A stretch of DNA of 64,000 nucleotides from Stenotrophomonas africana (lineage in GTDB: Bacteria > Pseudomonadota > Gammaproteobacteria > Xanthomonadales > Xanthomonadaceae): assembly GCF_013004645.1 (NCBI RefSeq), contig NZ_JABEME010000006.1, positions 124,001 to 188,000 on the forward strand, given 5' to 3'. Position numbers and translations under genes: made by a program. Positions 1 to 8,285 of this stretch are shown here, piece after piece. The number at the start of each line of letters is the position of its first letter. Position 1 is the stretch's first letter. Under the pieces are notes generated by a model. It had not been told where the DNA came from. It was given only the letters and a program-made list of their open reading frames with translations, and ran no database searches.

Positions 1-1
1 T

Positions 2-1360
2 GTGAAGGACCAGCTCCCCACCGTTCGCAAGCAGGTTGAGGATGCGCAGGCGGCCATGGCTGCCTACCAGTCCCGTTCGAATTCCGTCGACATTACGATG
101 CAGACCAAGGGGCTGCTCGAGCAGGAGGTCGCCGTTGAGGCAAGCATCCAGCAGCTGCGCCTGAAGCAGGCGGAAATGGACCGAAGCTTCACCCGTGAGC
201 ATCCGGCCTACCGTGCGATGCTGAACCAGATCGGCGAGCTTGAGGCGCGCAAGAGTGGTTTCCGTCGCGAGGTCAGCGCACTGCCCGATACGCAGCAGGA
301 GCTGCTGCGTCATACCCGGGATCTGCAGGTCAGCAATGAGCTGTATACCGCCTTGTTGAATCAGGCGCAGCAGTTGGATGTTGCGCGGGCCGGTACGGTT
401 GGCAATGTGCGGATCGTTGACGATGCAATCGTCGATATCAGCAAGCCGGTGAAACCTCGCAAGCCGCTGATTGTGCTTGTATCGTTCCTGTTGGGCGCAT
501 TCCTGTCCACTGCTGCCGCCTTCCTTCTCCGCATGCTGAATCCTGGCGTGGAGGATCCGGCGCAGATCGAGGAACTGGGACTGCCGGTGTATGCCGCCAT
601 TCCGCTCAGCAACTCGCGGAATCTTCTGAAGGTTCAGAAGGGCAAAGGGGGCAAGAAGCGTGTGGTGGCAGATGGCCGCTCCCATCTTCTGGCCGCCGCC
701 GAGCCCGCCGACCTGGCGGTGGAGGCATTGCGCAGCCTCCGCACAAGCCTGCACTTTGCAATGCTTGAGGCCAAGAACAACATTCTGGCCATCTCGGGCC
801 CGCGGCCCGGCGTCGGCAAGACCTTCATTTCGGCGAACCTGGCGGCCGTCGTCGCCCAGGCGGGCCAGAAGGTTCTTGTCGTGGACGTTGATATGCGAAA
901 GGGCACCCTGCACAAGGTGCTGGGCGTGTCGCATTCCCGGGGCTTGTCTGACGTGCTGGCCGGCAAGGTGCCGCTGCAGGATGCGATTCATGCCGTCCCG
1001 GGCTTGGAGAACATGCATTACATTACTCGGGGTGATATTCCGCCGAACCCGTCCGAGCTGCTGATGCACCCGCGGTTCTTGCAGCTGCTGGAGGGTCTGG
1101 CCAAGGAATATGACCTGGTCATCGTCGATACGCCGCCGATTCTTGCGGTCACAGACGCCGCAATTGTGGCCAACCATGCAGGCTCTACCTTGATGGTGAC
1201 TCGATTCGGCGTGAACCAGCCGAAGGAGATCGAGCTCTCGATGAAGCGTTTCGAGCAGAATGGCGTGAAGGTGAAGGGCGCGATCTTCAATGCAGTGGAG
1301 AAACGCGCCACGGGTTATTACAGCTATGGCTACTACGAGTACGCCTCAAGCGAGAAGTGA
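2..1360 (+). CDS. Wzc/Etk-like polysaccharide co-polymerase and tyrosine autokinase (5' partial)
   Basis: The N-terminus lies before the window; the first in-frame codon here is a GTG at base 2, so the true start is unseen. The visible 452 residues hold a coiled-coil stretch, the family GNVR motif (about residues 134-137), a proline-rich approach to a membrane helix (about 155-177), and a BY-kinase domain: Walker A GPRPGVGKT (266-274), Walker A' VVDVDMRKG (293-301), Walker B LVIVDT (372-377). It ends in a tyrosine cluster YYSYGYYEYASSEK, the usual autophosphorylation tail. Such proteins span the inner membrane and control polysaccharide chain length with the Wza outer-membrane channel; a Wza homologue lies 4 kb away in the facing operon. 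The kinase domain is fused to the co-polymerase, as in proteobacterial Wzc. No phosphatase gene is visible next to it. Confidence 0.9.
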   Translation: MKDQLPTVRKQVEDAQAAMAAYQSRSNSVDITMQTKGLLEQEVAVEASIQQLRLKQAEMDRSFTREHPAYRAMLNQIGELEARKSGFRREVSALPDTQQELLRHTRDLQVSNELYTALLNQAQQLDVARAGTVGNVRIVDDAIVDISKPVKPRKPLIVLVSFLLGAFLSTAAAFLLRMLNPGVEDPAQIEELGLPVYAAIPLSNSRNLLKVQKGKGGKKRVVADGRSHLLAAAEPADLAVEALRSLRTSLHFAMLEAKNNILAISGPRPGVGKTFISANLAAVVAQAGQKVLVVDVDMRKGTLHKVLGVSHSRGLSDVLAGKVPLQDAIHAVPGLENMHYITRGDIPPNPSELLMHPRFLQLLEGLAKEYDLVIVDTPPILAVTDAAIVANHAGSTLMVTRFGVNQPKEIELSMKRFEQNGVKVKGAIFNAVEKRATGYYSYGYYEYASSEK

Positions 1361-1408
1361 TTGCTTGGATGGGGTGAGCTGAAGAGCCTTCCCCTCGGAA
1401 AGACAGAT

Positions 1409-1440
1409 AGGGTCGGTTGCATTGCAACCGGCCCTTTCTT
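1409..1440 (+). terminator. Rho-independent terminator after the Wzc-like gene
   Basis: GGTCGGTTGCA and TGCAACCGGCC form an almost perfect stem with a short loop, followed by a T-rich tail (tttctttt). It lies about 50 bases after the Wzc-like stop codon. Confidence 0.75.
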
Positions 1441-1476
1441 TTGGCTGCAGGACACCAGGGCAGCGCAGGCAAACGA

Positions 1477-1509
1477 GAAGGGCCGGCTGCGCTGGCAGCC
1501 GGCCCTTCC
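1477..1509 (-). terminator. Terminator-like hairpin at the end of the gfc operon
   Basis: GAAGGGCCGGCTGC and GCAGCCGGCCCTTC form a perfect 14-bp stem with a 4-base loop. It lies between two convergent genes, just past the stop of the gfcD-like gene on the minus strand. The T tract is weak on either strand. Confidence 0.6.
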
Positions 1510-1542
1510 CTGGTCTCTGTCGAGTGGCTTGGAAGCCCGTCG

Positions 1543-3663
1543 TCAGTCGTCGATTCTGTCGAGATTATCGAAGAAGAAGTCCGGATCCCGCTCTGAAGTC
1601 AGCTGGTACAGCGCATAGCTTCGACTTAACCGCGCGCCACCATCCCGATACAGCGGATTCCAAGCGAACGTCGCACGCGCGCGGGTTGAACGTGGCAACA
1701 GGAAGTCGAAGGGAATCGAAATGAAGATGCCCTTGTCGAAGCTGCCTTCGCCAAAATCCTTGGACGACACATCGGTCTTGGTGGCGTATGCGCCCATGTT
1801 GACGCCATTGTCGAACGCGCGCGCAACTGAGATTGTGGCACCCCAGTCCTTCGCCAGGTAGCGGCCGGCGCTGATCATGCTGGTGATCTTGTGCTCGTCG
1901 CCCCACTGATAGTAGAAGCTGGCGTGGCCGGTGGTGGTGCTGTAGTCGCGGAAGCTGAAGCGCTGATCGAAATCGCGCTGCTTCACCCAGTTCAGTTCGG
2001 CGCCCACGGCCCAGCGCTCGTTGAGGGGGCGGTAGAGGATCTCGCCACCCACGCCGCCGTACATGGCCTCGAACAGGCCGGCATAGGCCGAGCCATACAG
2101 GTCTTTGCCCAGCTGATGATTGCTTGTGAACTGCAGGTTGGTCAGGGTCAGGTCTTCCGTAGTCAGGTACTTACGGATGTTGGTGCGAACCCGAGGCAGG
2201 TTGCTTGGCGCGTCGTAGCGGAAGCGGTCGTAGTTGTTGTACGCGTTGTAGCTGACTGTTCCACTCAGCCAGCTATTCCGCGTGAAGTGGAAATTGGCCG
2301 AGTAGGTGCCTGCGACCTGGAACAGGAAGAAGCCATCAGGACCGCCAAGCTGCTGCTGGTATCCAATATTGAACGCGCCGTCGTAGCGTCGAAGTGGCGC
2401 CGCATAGAGGCTCTCACGGCGCTGCTGCGCAGGCGCTGCCTGCTCGATGTGTCCGGCCAATTCGCTCAGCGGGGTGCGATTGTCGAGGTAACTGTTGAAG
2501 GTGCTGCGCTCGATGCTGCTTTCCACGACGGGTACGCCCAGACGGGTATTCTCGATCGTGAACCAGGTGGTATCGGATGGCAGTTCGGAATCCAGGATCC
2601 GCGCCGCACGGCCAACGCCCTGTGCCGGGTAGTAGAACCGACGTTGTTCGCCGCTGACAATGATTTCCGATCCACGTCGGCTGATGCCTGTGACACGGAG
2701 GCCGGCGTTCTCTTCCAGGGTCCGACTCAAGGCGGGCCAGTCGATGTCATCCATTGACTGCGCAGAGGGTGCCGCGGATGCTCGCGCAACCGGAGGCGGA
2801 TCCAGTAGCTTGGGCGTGGATTTCGCTCGTGCCACATTGCCGCGCAGGGTAATGCCGAACATGGCTGTGTCGCCGCGCTCCCAGCCAAGATGCAGTTGCA
2901 CGTTGGGATTCACGGCATAGCTTGCGCCCAGATTGATCGGGCTCTTTTGTGTTTGATTGTTGTTCTGTGGTTCGCGCTTGTAGTCGTTGCCGTCGTACTC
3001 AAGCTTCAGCTGCAGGGGTTCCCACGGTGTCTGGTACGCGATGCCGCCGAAGATGCCGACGGGACCGCGGAACATGCCCTTGCTGTTGAAGTTGCCGGTG
3101 CCCTGCGCGCGCGGACGCTCTTCAAAGCGATCGCTGATCACCCGAAGCGGATTCGAGAAATCACCTCGATTGCCAATGTAGCCGGTGGCAACGCCGAGGC
3201 TTGCATCGATCGGTCCGAACCGCTTGCTCGCAACCAGGTATTCGCTGGAGAACAGGCCGGTGCCACCGATATCGCGGAAGCCTGCGGACAGCTCGGGCGC
3301 CCACCGGCTTTCCTGCCAGAGCCGGACCTTCAGGTCGATCGACTTGTCCTTGTAGTTCTGCTTGCCGCTCAGCCATTCCGGACCATAGCGGCGGTTCGCT
3401 ACTGAAACATAGCGGAATGCGCCTTCGACCCAGGGCAGAGGTTGCATCACCACGTTGTAGCGGCTGTAGGGCGAGGTATGGCTTGCGGTGAAGCTCACCT
3501 CGCCGTCGTCGGCCATGCGTGCGGTGGGGGTCTGCAGCAGGCCAACGCCGCCCCAATCGCTTGCGGTGGGAGAAGGGGCAGTTTGTGCGTGCAATACAGC
3601 ACTGACGCTGAGGCTGAGAAGGGCGACACCGGCGCGTGCCAGTGGGATGGAGCGATGGCGCAT
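1543..3663 (-). CDS. gfcD: YjbH/GfcD-family exopolysaccharide outer-membrane protein
   Basis: A 706-residue protein with a signal peptide (about 1-27, ending VLHAQ). The rest is rich in aromatic-alternating beta strands typical of an outer-membrane barrel, and contains the family's opening DWGGVGLLQTPTARM segment. GfcD/YjbH proteins are needed for group 4 capsule or yjb exopolysaccharide export; the exact biochemical role is not settled. I chose the ATG at 3663 because it overlaps the gfcC-like stop by one base (TGATG), implying translational coupling, and gives a clean signal peptide; a longer in-frame start at 3819 would add 52 residues with no export signal. It is last in the gfcA-wza-gfcB-gfcC-gfcD order. 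Confidence 0.85.
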   Translation of the reverse strand: MRHRSIPLARAGVALLSLSVSAVLHAQTAPSPTASDWGGVGLLQTPTARMADDGEVSFTASHTSPYSRYNVVMQPLPWVEGAFRYVSVANRRYGPEWLSGKQNYKDKSIDLKVRLWQESRWAPELSAGFRDIGGTGLFSSEYLVASKRFGPIDASLGVATGYIGNRGDFSNPLRVISDRFEERPRAQGTGNFNSKGMFRGPVGIFGGIAYQTPWEPLQLKLEYDGNDYKREPQNNNQTQKSPINLGASYAVNPNVQLHLGWERGDTAMFGITLRGNVARAKSTPKLLDPPPVARASAAPSAQSMDDIDWPALSRTLEENAGLRVTGISRRGSEIIVSGEQRRFYYPAQGVGRAARILDSELPSDTTWFTIENTRLGVPVVESSIERSTFNSYLDNRTPLSELAGHIEQAAPAQQRRESLYAAPLRRYDGAFNIGYQQQLGGPDGFFLFQVAGTYSANFHFTRNSWLSGTVSYNAYNNYDRFRYDAPSNLPRVRTNIRKYLTTEDLTLTNLQFTSNHQLGKDLYGSAYAGLFEAMYGGVGGEILYRPLNERWAVGAELNWVKQRDFDQRFSFRDYSTTTGHASFYYQWGDEHKITSMISAGRYLAKDWGATISVARAFDNGVNMGAYATKTDVSSKDFGEGSFDKGIFISIPFDFLLPRSTRARATFAWNPLYRDGGARLSRSYALYQLTSERDPDFFFDNLDRIDD

Positions 3664-4436
3664 CAGTACGAAACTCCGGGTGCATCCAGCACCTGGGTGG
3701 CAAGGAAGCGCACGGCATCCTCGTTGACATCGGGGGCAATCGTGCGGATCTTTGTGGCGTCCAGCGGCACGTAGATCACCGCCCCAGGAGCAAGGTGCAC
3801 GGGCATGCTGCGGTTCCACAGGGCCACGCCGAGTTGCTGCACTTTGCCGTCGGGCTGGATGACGTAGAGATCATCCCGGCTCGCCGCTGGCAGCAAGGCA
3901 CACGCGTTGCGGTAGCTTCGTGCGTCGACTGTGGCTTGATGCTGCAGCTTGCAAGGCTGTACCACGGCGCCAACAACCTGCACGGATTCGGGTCGGCCAG
4001 GGTAGACGATGCGGTCGCCCGCCAGCGCGGGCCGATTCTCCGATGCACTGGCTTCCAGGCGGCGCGGATCAAGAAGCTGCGGTTCGCGTCCGGTCACTGG
4101 CAGATCACCGAGATCGCGCGCCAGCTGTGCGGCTGCGTCGGCAAGCTCCGGCGCATCCTGCTGGGAAGCGAGCGTTTCAAGATCGAAGAGCAGCCCCGCT
4201 TTGAGGCGGGTCTGTGGCGTCAGTGCACGTTGCCGAAGAAGGGCGGCGCCCAGCATATAGGCTTTTTCTTCCGGCGCTGCAGCGAGTGCGGCTGCGCTGA
4301 GGCGGGCATCGGCGGGAAGCGTGTGCATGCCGGGATTGCGAACATGGCCGACCGCTTCGACGCCAATCGGCGATGAGGCGTGCGCATGGGTGGCCAGCGC
4401 CAGTGCCAGCCCAAGGATGATCGGTCGCAGTGTCAT
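3663..4436 (-). CDS. gfcC: GfcC/YjbG-family capsule biosynthesis protein
   Basis: A 257-residue exported protein with a signal peptide (about 1-20, ALATHAHA). The body has the GfcC layout: a short beta domain near the start (GVEAVGHVRNPGMHTL), a helical middle, and a second similar beta segment (VQVVGAVVQPCKL) followed by ALWNRSMPVHLAPGAVIYVPLD, resembling the SLBB folds of Wza. GfcC is a periplasmic capsule accessory protein. The ATG overlaps the gfcB stop in an ATGA arrangement and the stop overlaps gfcD, so gfcB-gfcC-gfcD should be translated from one message. Confidence 0.8.
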   Translation of the reverse strand: MTLRPIILGLALALATHAHASSPIGVEAVGHVRNPGMHTLPADARLSAAALAAAPEEKAYMLGAALLRQRALTPQTRLKAGLLFDLETLASQQDAPELADAAAQLARDLGDLPVTGREPQLLDPRRLEASASENRPALAGDRIVYPGRPESVQVVGAVVQPCKLQHQATVDARSYRNACALLPAASRDDLYVIQPDGKVQQLGVALWNRSMPVHLAPGAVIYVPLDATKIRTIAPDVNEDAVRFLATQVLDAPGVSY

Positions 4437-5125
4437 CGGTTCTGCAGGTCCTGCGAGTAGGGCTTGAGCTGGACAACTTCAAGGCTGGTGTCGGGTGCGA
4501 TGGCCTGGATGCTCTTCCAGATGAACCCGTTGGCAGGATCGACCCAGTAGTGGTTGTCGCGCTTCCAGCCGTCGCCCTGAAGCCGCTCCCGCACGTGCAA
4601 CAGCTCGCGCTCGCTCCCCAAGATATGGACCTTCTCTTTGCCCACGGTGGCCAGGGTGCCGGTGACGCTGATTCCATAGCGGTAATCAGGCATGACATCG
4701 TAACGGCGCTGCACGGTCGTGCCGTTTGCTATCCGGTGCAGCGCGTGGAAGGGGGAGTCCCCTTCGAACGTCATGTCTTGAAGTTCCGGGCTGCTGCCGT
4801 GGGTGCCGACGACGACACCATCATTGAGGAAGACGATGCTTCGCTCGGAGCTGTACCAGGCCTGGCGCCCGGAGTCGATGTTGCCAAGCACCAGAACAGC
4901 GCCGCCTGCCGGACCGGTGACCTTGATCTGCGGGAATCGATTGGCGGCCACCTCGGCGGCCGTAGGCTCCACGTCGGGCTTGCCCTGCAGTGCCATTTGG
5001 ACCGACTTGACGCTGGTCTTGCCCACAACGCCGCAACTGGTTGCGGTGATGAGTACAAGCAAGGCCAGTGCCACGGGGCGCTGGCGGTTTGCGTGTCGGG
5101 TGGCGGCCTGAGCGATCCTGCTCAT
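4433..5125 (-). CDS. gfcB: GfcB/YjbF-family capsule lipoprotein
   Basis: A 230-residue protein with a hydrophobic N-terminus ending LITATSC; Cys31 is a probable but non-canonical lipidation site (alanine instead of leucine at -3). The rest fits the YjbF family, which ends in a DNHYWVDPANGFIWKS segment. It probably acts in the envelope with the GfcC and GfcD homologues. I chose the ATG at 5125 because AAGGTGG lies 8 bases upstream; the alternative GTG at 5137 would sit inside that ribosome-binding site. The stop overlaps the gfcC ATG and the start lies 13 bases after the wza stop. Confidence 0.8.
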   Translation of the reverse strand: MSRIAQAATRHANRQRPVALALLVLITATSCGVVGKTSVKSVQMALQGKPDVEPTAAEVAANRFPQIKVTGPAGGAVLVLGNIDSGRQAWYSSERSIVFLNDGVVVGTHGSSPELQDMTFEGDSPFHALHRIANGTTVQRRYDVMPDYRYGISVTGTLATVGKEKVHILGSERELLHVRERLQGDGWKRDNHYWVDPANGFIWKSIQAIAPDTSLEVVQLKPYSQDLQNR

Positions 5126-5138
5126 GGTGCGGGCCACC

Positions 5139-6245
5139 TTACTTGTCCAGGTCGCTGCGCGCGCTGGCGGCGTTGCTGATGATGGCGGTGAATGGCAGCA
5201 GCTGGTTCACGAACCGGCTCCAGCGGGTCACGCCAGCGGCGCCGACGAACACGACATCGCCGGGCTGCAGGTCGAACTGGCTGGCCACGGCAAATGCGGT
5301 TGGTGACTTGGCTTCCAGATGGAACACCTGTGACGGAGTGCTCTGCAGGTCGTTCGAGCCGCGGATCACATAGACAGCGTTGCCATTCGACGTGGTCTGC
5401 AGCAGGCCGCGCGCACGGCCAAGTGCCTGGCTCAGGGAAATCTCGCCGGTCTTGAAGTTCATTGCGCCCGGCTGATTGACTTCGCCGACCACGAATACTT
5501 CCTTGTGGTCGAGATAGGGCACGTAGATGTGATCGCCGGACTTGAGGAACACATTGGTGTCACCGCCGCCGCTGCGACCCAGTCGGTCGAGATCGATGGT
5601 GTAGGTGGTGCCATCACGCGTCAGGCGAATGCCGGACAGGTCGGCCTGCGCAGGGTCAAGGCCTGCCTGGCTGATGGCATCGCCCATCGTCAGCGGCGTT
5701 ACCGTCAGAGGAACAGTGGCGGCCTGACGCGAGGCGCCGGTGACCCAGACGCGTTGGCTGGCATAGGTCAGCATGGAGACGTCCACCTGCGGCGCTTCGA
5801 TGTAGCGGGCCAGCTTGGTGGAGATCTCCTCGCGCAGTTCGCCGGGCGTCTTGCCCGTTGCGGTGATCTTGCCGATGTAGGGATAGAACAGCGTTCCGTC
5901 GGACTGCACGAGGCGGCCTGCGGCGTTCAGCTGCTGCTGCGGGCCGGCTGGCACCGTCAGTTCGGGGTGATCCCAGACCGTGATATAGAGAATATCGCCG
6001 GCGCCGATGCGGTAGGGGCCTGGCTGATACTGGGTCAGGGCAGCGGGCAGCGCCGCGACGTCGCGGGTGGCGCGCTCCATGGCGATGAGCTTGGGCGTGA
6101 TCGGAATCAGTTCGATCTGGTCATTGCCGATGGGCTGATCATCGCGAGCGAAGGTGCTCGAGCGAAGATGCTGGCCTGGCGCCCACATGCAGCCGGTCAG
6201 GGTGAGTGCCACCGTCATTGTGGCTACGAAACGCTTGCAGTCCAT
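5139..6245 (-). CDS. wza: Wza/GfcE-like outer-membrane polysaccharide export lipoprotein
   Basis: A 368-residue lipoprotein with a textbook lipobox LTGC (Cys19). It has the polysaccharide-export domain (YRIGAGDILYITVWDHPEL; FYPYIGKITATGKTPGELREEI) followed by SLBB repeats (QRVWVTGASRQAATVPL and KEVFVVGEVNQPGAMNF). Wza-type proteins form the outer-membrane channel and dock with the Wzc-type co-polymerase encoded convergently. A C-terminal helix (FVNQLLPFTAIISNAASA) matches the amphipathic barrel helix. I chose the ATG at 6245; a longer reading frame upstream would add 77 low-complexity residues and destroy the lipoprotein signal. It comes second here, whereas in the E. coli gfc operon the homologue is fifth. 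Confidence 0.9.
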   Translation of the reverse strand: MDCKRFVATMTVALTLTGCMWAPGQHLRSSTFARDDQPIGNDQIELIPITPKLIAMERATRDVAALPAALTQYQPGPYRIGAGDILYITVWDHPELTVPAGPQQQLNAAGRLVQSDGTLFYPYIGKITATGKTPGELREEISTKLARYIEAPQVDVSMLTYASQRVWVTGASRQAATVPLTVTPLTMGDAISQAGLDPAQADLSGIRLTRDGTTYTIDLDRLGRSGGGDTNVFLKSGDHIYVPYLDHKEVFVVGEVNQPGAMNFKTGEISLSQALGRARGLLQTTSNGNAVYVIRGSNDLQSTPSQVFHLEAKSPTAFAVASQFDLQPGDVVFVGAAGVTRWSRFVNQLLPFTAIISNAASARSDLDK

Positions 6246-6274
6246 CGAAATCTGTTCCTGGCCCGAACGGGCAT

Positions 6275-6309
6275 GAAAAAACCCTCGCCGAACGTCGCCC
6301 GGCGAGGGC
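6275..6309 (-). terminator. Intrinsic terminator/attenuator between gfcA-like gene and wza
   Basis: Read on the minus strand, CCCTCGCCG and CGGCGAGGG form a 9-bp stem followed by TTTTTT. It lies after the gfcA-like stop and before the wza ATG, so it should lower transcription of the wza-gfcBCD genes relative to gfcA. Confidence 0.8.
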
Positions 6310-6333
6310 GGGGTTACTGCTTCGGCTGACCGG

Positions 6334-6642
6334 TCAGTTGGTGCCGGTGGTGCCGGTCGTACCGGTGGTGCCGGTGGTGCCAGTCGGCGGATTGGTGGTG
6401 CCGGTGCCGCCATTGTTGCCCGCATCATCCTTGCTGCTGTCAGCGGCAACGCTGTACAGCACGCCAGCAGCGGCAACGCCCAGGCCCACGGTGGCGACGG
6501 TGGTCAGGGTGCCAGTGGCGGCAGCGCCAGCAGCTTCAGCGCCAGCAACCTCAGCGCTGGTTTCGGCAGCGACAGGAGCTTCCTGAGCGAACACCGGCGA
6601 GGACAGGCCCAGCAGGGCCAGGGCGGCAATCATCTTCTTCAT
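6334..6642 (-). CDS. gfcA: GfcA/YjbE-like small Gly/Thr-rich secreted or membrane protein
   Basis: A 102-residue protein with a signal peptide (1-19, cleavage after VFA), an Ala-rich section, one membrane-like segment (about 44-68) and a Gly-Thr tail made of repeated GTT triplets ending in TGTN. Composition and position match GfcA/YjbE, the small threonine-rich first gene of gfc/yjb operons; the role is unknown. GGAGA lies 8 bases before the ATG. A strong hairpin directly after the stop suggests this gene is made in excess of the rest. Sequence similarity in such low-complexity proteins is weak, so the family call rests largely on position. Confidence 0.65.
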   Translation of the reverse strand: MKKMIAALALLGLSSPVFAQEAPVAAETSAEVAGAEAAGAAATGTLTTVATVGLGVAAAGVLYSVAADSSKDDAGNNGGTGTTNPPTGTTGTTGTTGTTGTN

Positions 6643-6750
6643 CTACGGGGTCTCCTACTCCGTGAGGGAAATTTTTCCACCGCTATGTTGGCGGCTATTC
6701 ATTTGCCCTGTCAAGGAACGTGAAGAAATTGTGCAGTTGTGTTGGCGGTT

Positions 6751-7341
6751 TCAGAATTGCTGGAAGATCTCGGCCCTGCCGGAAATGAACTTTGCCAGCG
6801 CGATGACGAGTTGGTGCGTGTGGATATCGGGCAACGCGAGGGGCAGAACCATTCCCGCGAGTACGGCAGCAGCAGCTGCCACTAAGTTCGGACGAGACGA
6901 GGCGTGCGCGGTGTGCACTACCCATGTGCTGCAACCCAATCCAAGCATCAGCCCGGCAATGACCTCCGAAAGGCTATGCGCGTGCAACGGGATTCGTGAC
7001 CAGCCAATGGCGATGGCCAGCAGCACGCCGATTGCCAGGCCGATCGCTCGTGCGCGCTTGCCAGGTCCGGCGAGCAGCGCACCAACGACCGGATAGACGA
7101 CACTGGACATCGCCGCATGTCCGGAAAACCCGGTGAAGTGCACGCTCTTGATGCCAATCCCCCAGCCCATGAAGGCCAGCTTTGAGGCAAGCGTGACACC
7201 GGCGGTGGCGGCGATGGCCAGCAGCCATCGCCATTTCATGCGTACATCTGTGCGGGGCAGGGTGATCAGCAGCACCAGGGCCATCGGCAGCAGCCAGCGG
7301 CTGTCGCCGAGGGTGGAGAGGGTTCGCCAGACGTCGGACAT
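6751..7341 (-). CDS. PAP2-superfamily membrane phosphatase
   Basis: A 197-residue multi-pass membrane protein with the type 2 phosphatidic acid phosphatase signature in degenerate form: KLAFMGWG (motif 1), FSGHAA (motif 2, normally PSGH) and SRIPLHAHSLSEV (motif 3, normally SRxxxxxHxxxD, here Glu in place of Asp). Such enzymes hydrolyse lipid phosphates or undecaprenyl pyrophosphate at the membrane. I chose the ATG at 7341; a longer frame to 7416 adds 25 charged residues that run towards the tRNA gene. The altered motif 3 leaves activity plausible but not certain. It sits downstream of the gfc promoter region with no sign of co-transcription. Confidence 0.7.
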   Translation of the reverse strand: MSDVWRTLSTLGDSRWLLPMALVLLITLPRTDVRMKWRWLLAIAATAGVTLASKLAFMGWGIGIKSVHFTGFSGHAAMSSVVYPVVGALLAGPGKRARAIGLAIGVLLAIAIGWSRIPLHAHSLSEVIAGLMLGLGCSTWVVHTAHASSRPNLVAAAAAVLAGMVLPLALPDIHTHQLVIALAKFISGRAEIFQQF

Positions 7342-7450
7342 CCAGTTCACAACGGGTCGCGGCGGGCCAGCATATCTACTCCGAGGGCTGCGCAGAACGC
7401 CCCGCGCTTGGTCCATTCAGCCAGACGCGGTATCCTTTGCTGCTGCCAAT

Positions 7451-7527
7451 GGCCCCGTAGCTCAGCTGGATAGAGCGTCCCCCTCCTAAGGGGAAGGTCG
7501 CCCGTTCGAATCGGGCCGGGGTCACCA
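7451..7527 (+). tRNA. tRNA-Arg (anticodon CCT)
   Basis: A complete 77-base cloverleaf: acceptor GGCCCCG pairs with CGGGGTC, D-arm GCTC/GAGC, anticodon stem TCCCC/GGGGA with loop CTCCTAA (anticodon CCT at 7485-7487), T-arm GCCCG-TTCGAAT-CGGGC, discriminator A, and an encoded CCA end. It reads the rare AGG arginine codon. Confidence 0.97.
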
Positions 7528-7804
7528 CCCGCCATACCGCATGGCAACCGCAGTCCGGTGTTCTACAACACCCCAGCCCGCCCAGCACCGCCGCCACCTC
7601 CTCACGCTCACCGCCCCGCAGCTCCTGCAAAGGCAGTGGCAGTGACAGGCAGTCTTCGCCGCACAGCCCAGCAGGGCCGCCGCGCAGGCCATGACGCGAT
7701 TCCCATCAAGCCGGTCATACAAAGACCACACCGGCGCCAGTCGTGCCCACAGGGCCATGGCACCCTTCTCGTGCAGCGTGTCTGCCCAGTGCAAATGGCG
7801 CACC
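7528..7804. other. Intergenic region with no recognisable gene
   Basis: Between tRNA-Arg and the acetyltransferase gene I see no convincing gene, terminator or operator. Open frames on the minus strand here give cysteine- and tryptophan-rich low-complexity peptides, one of which is the antisense of the tRNA. Confidence 0.6.
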
Positions 7805-8278
7805 ATGAGTGTCATGGAACCGAACCTTCGCCCCGTCCAGCCTTCCCACTACGCCGCCGTCGCCCGTTGGTCCGAATCCGCCGAAACCACCCAGCGCTGG
7901 GCGGGCCCGGGCGTGCCGTTTCCCTTGCCGCCGGAACGGTTCGCGCAGGTGCTCGAACTCGAGTCGCGGCCGGGCTGGGCGCTGCTGGACGAGCAGGACC
8001 TTTGTGTAGGCTTTGGCCAGTACTGGATGACCGACGCCGGCACCGCGCACCTGGGCCGCATCATTGTTTCCCCACTGGCGCGCGGGCGCGGCCTTGGCCG
8101 GCTGCTCATGCAGGCCTTGAGTGCACAGGCGCTGCGCGAAGACGGTATCCAGCGGCTCACCCTGCGCGTCTATCGTGACAACACGGCCGCCGTGGCCCTG
8201 TACCGCGATCTCGGTTTCCAGCAGGTTGAAGCGTCCTCAACGCCGGAACTTCTGTTCATGCAGCGCAGGTCGGGCTGA
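7805..8278 (+). CDS. GNAT-family N-acetyltransferase
   Basis: 157 residues with a single GNAT fold. Motif A is GRIIVSPLARGRGLGRLLMQAL (the acetyl-CoA pyrophosphate loop RGRGLG), and motif B follows at LRVYRDNTAAVALYRDLGFQ, the usual N-x-x-A-x-x-L-Y-x-x-x-G-F pattern. The substrate cannot be told from sequence. Two close start codons exist (ATG 7805 and ATG 7814); the first is used here. It faces another GNAT gene, with stop codons 7 bases apart. Confidence 0.85.
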   Translation: MSVMEPNLRPVQPSHYAAVARWSESAETTQRWAGPGVPFPLPPERFAQVLELESRPGWALLDEQDLCVGFGQYWMTDAGTAHLGRIIVSPLARGRGLGRLLMQALSAQALREDGIQRLTLRVYRDNTAAVALYRDLGFQQVEASSTPELLFMQRRSG

Positions 8279-8285
8279 ATCCCGT

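Noticed and set aside
1891-2757. 288-codon plus-strand frame inside the gfcD-like gene
   Set aside because: Antisense shadow of a protein with clear signal peptide and barrel features.
2660-3405. Plus-strand frames over the gfc operon
   Set aside because: Overlap real genes, with no ribosome-binding sites or domains.
1543-3819. Longer start for the gfcD-like gene
   Set aside because: Adds 52 residues from inside gfcC that hide the signal peptide; the overlapping ATG at 3663 fits better.
6337-6385. Short repeats that could suggest a CRISPR or minisatellite
   Set aside because: They are in-frame Gly-Thr codons in the gfcA-like gene, without unique spacers.
7376-7630. Minus-strand peptide over tRNA-Arg
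   Set aside because: Reverse reading of the tRNA, a known false annotation type.
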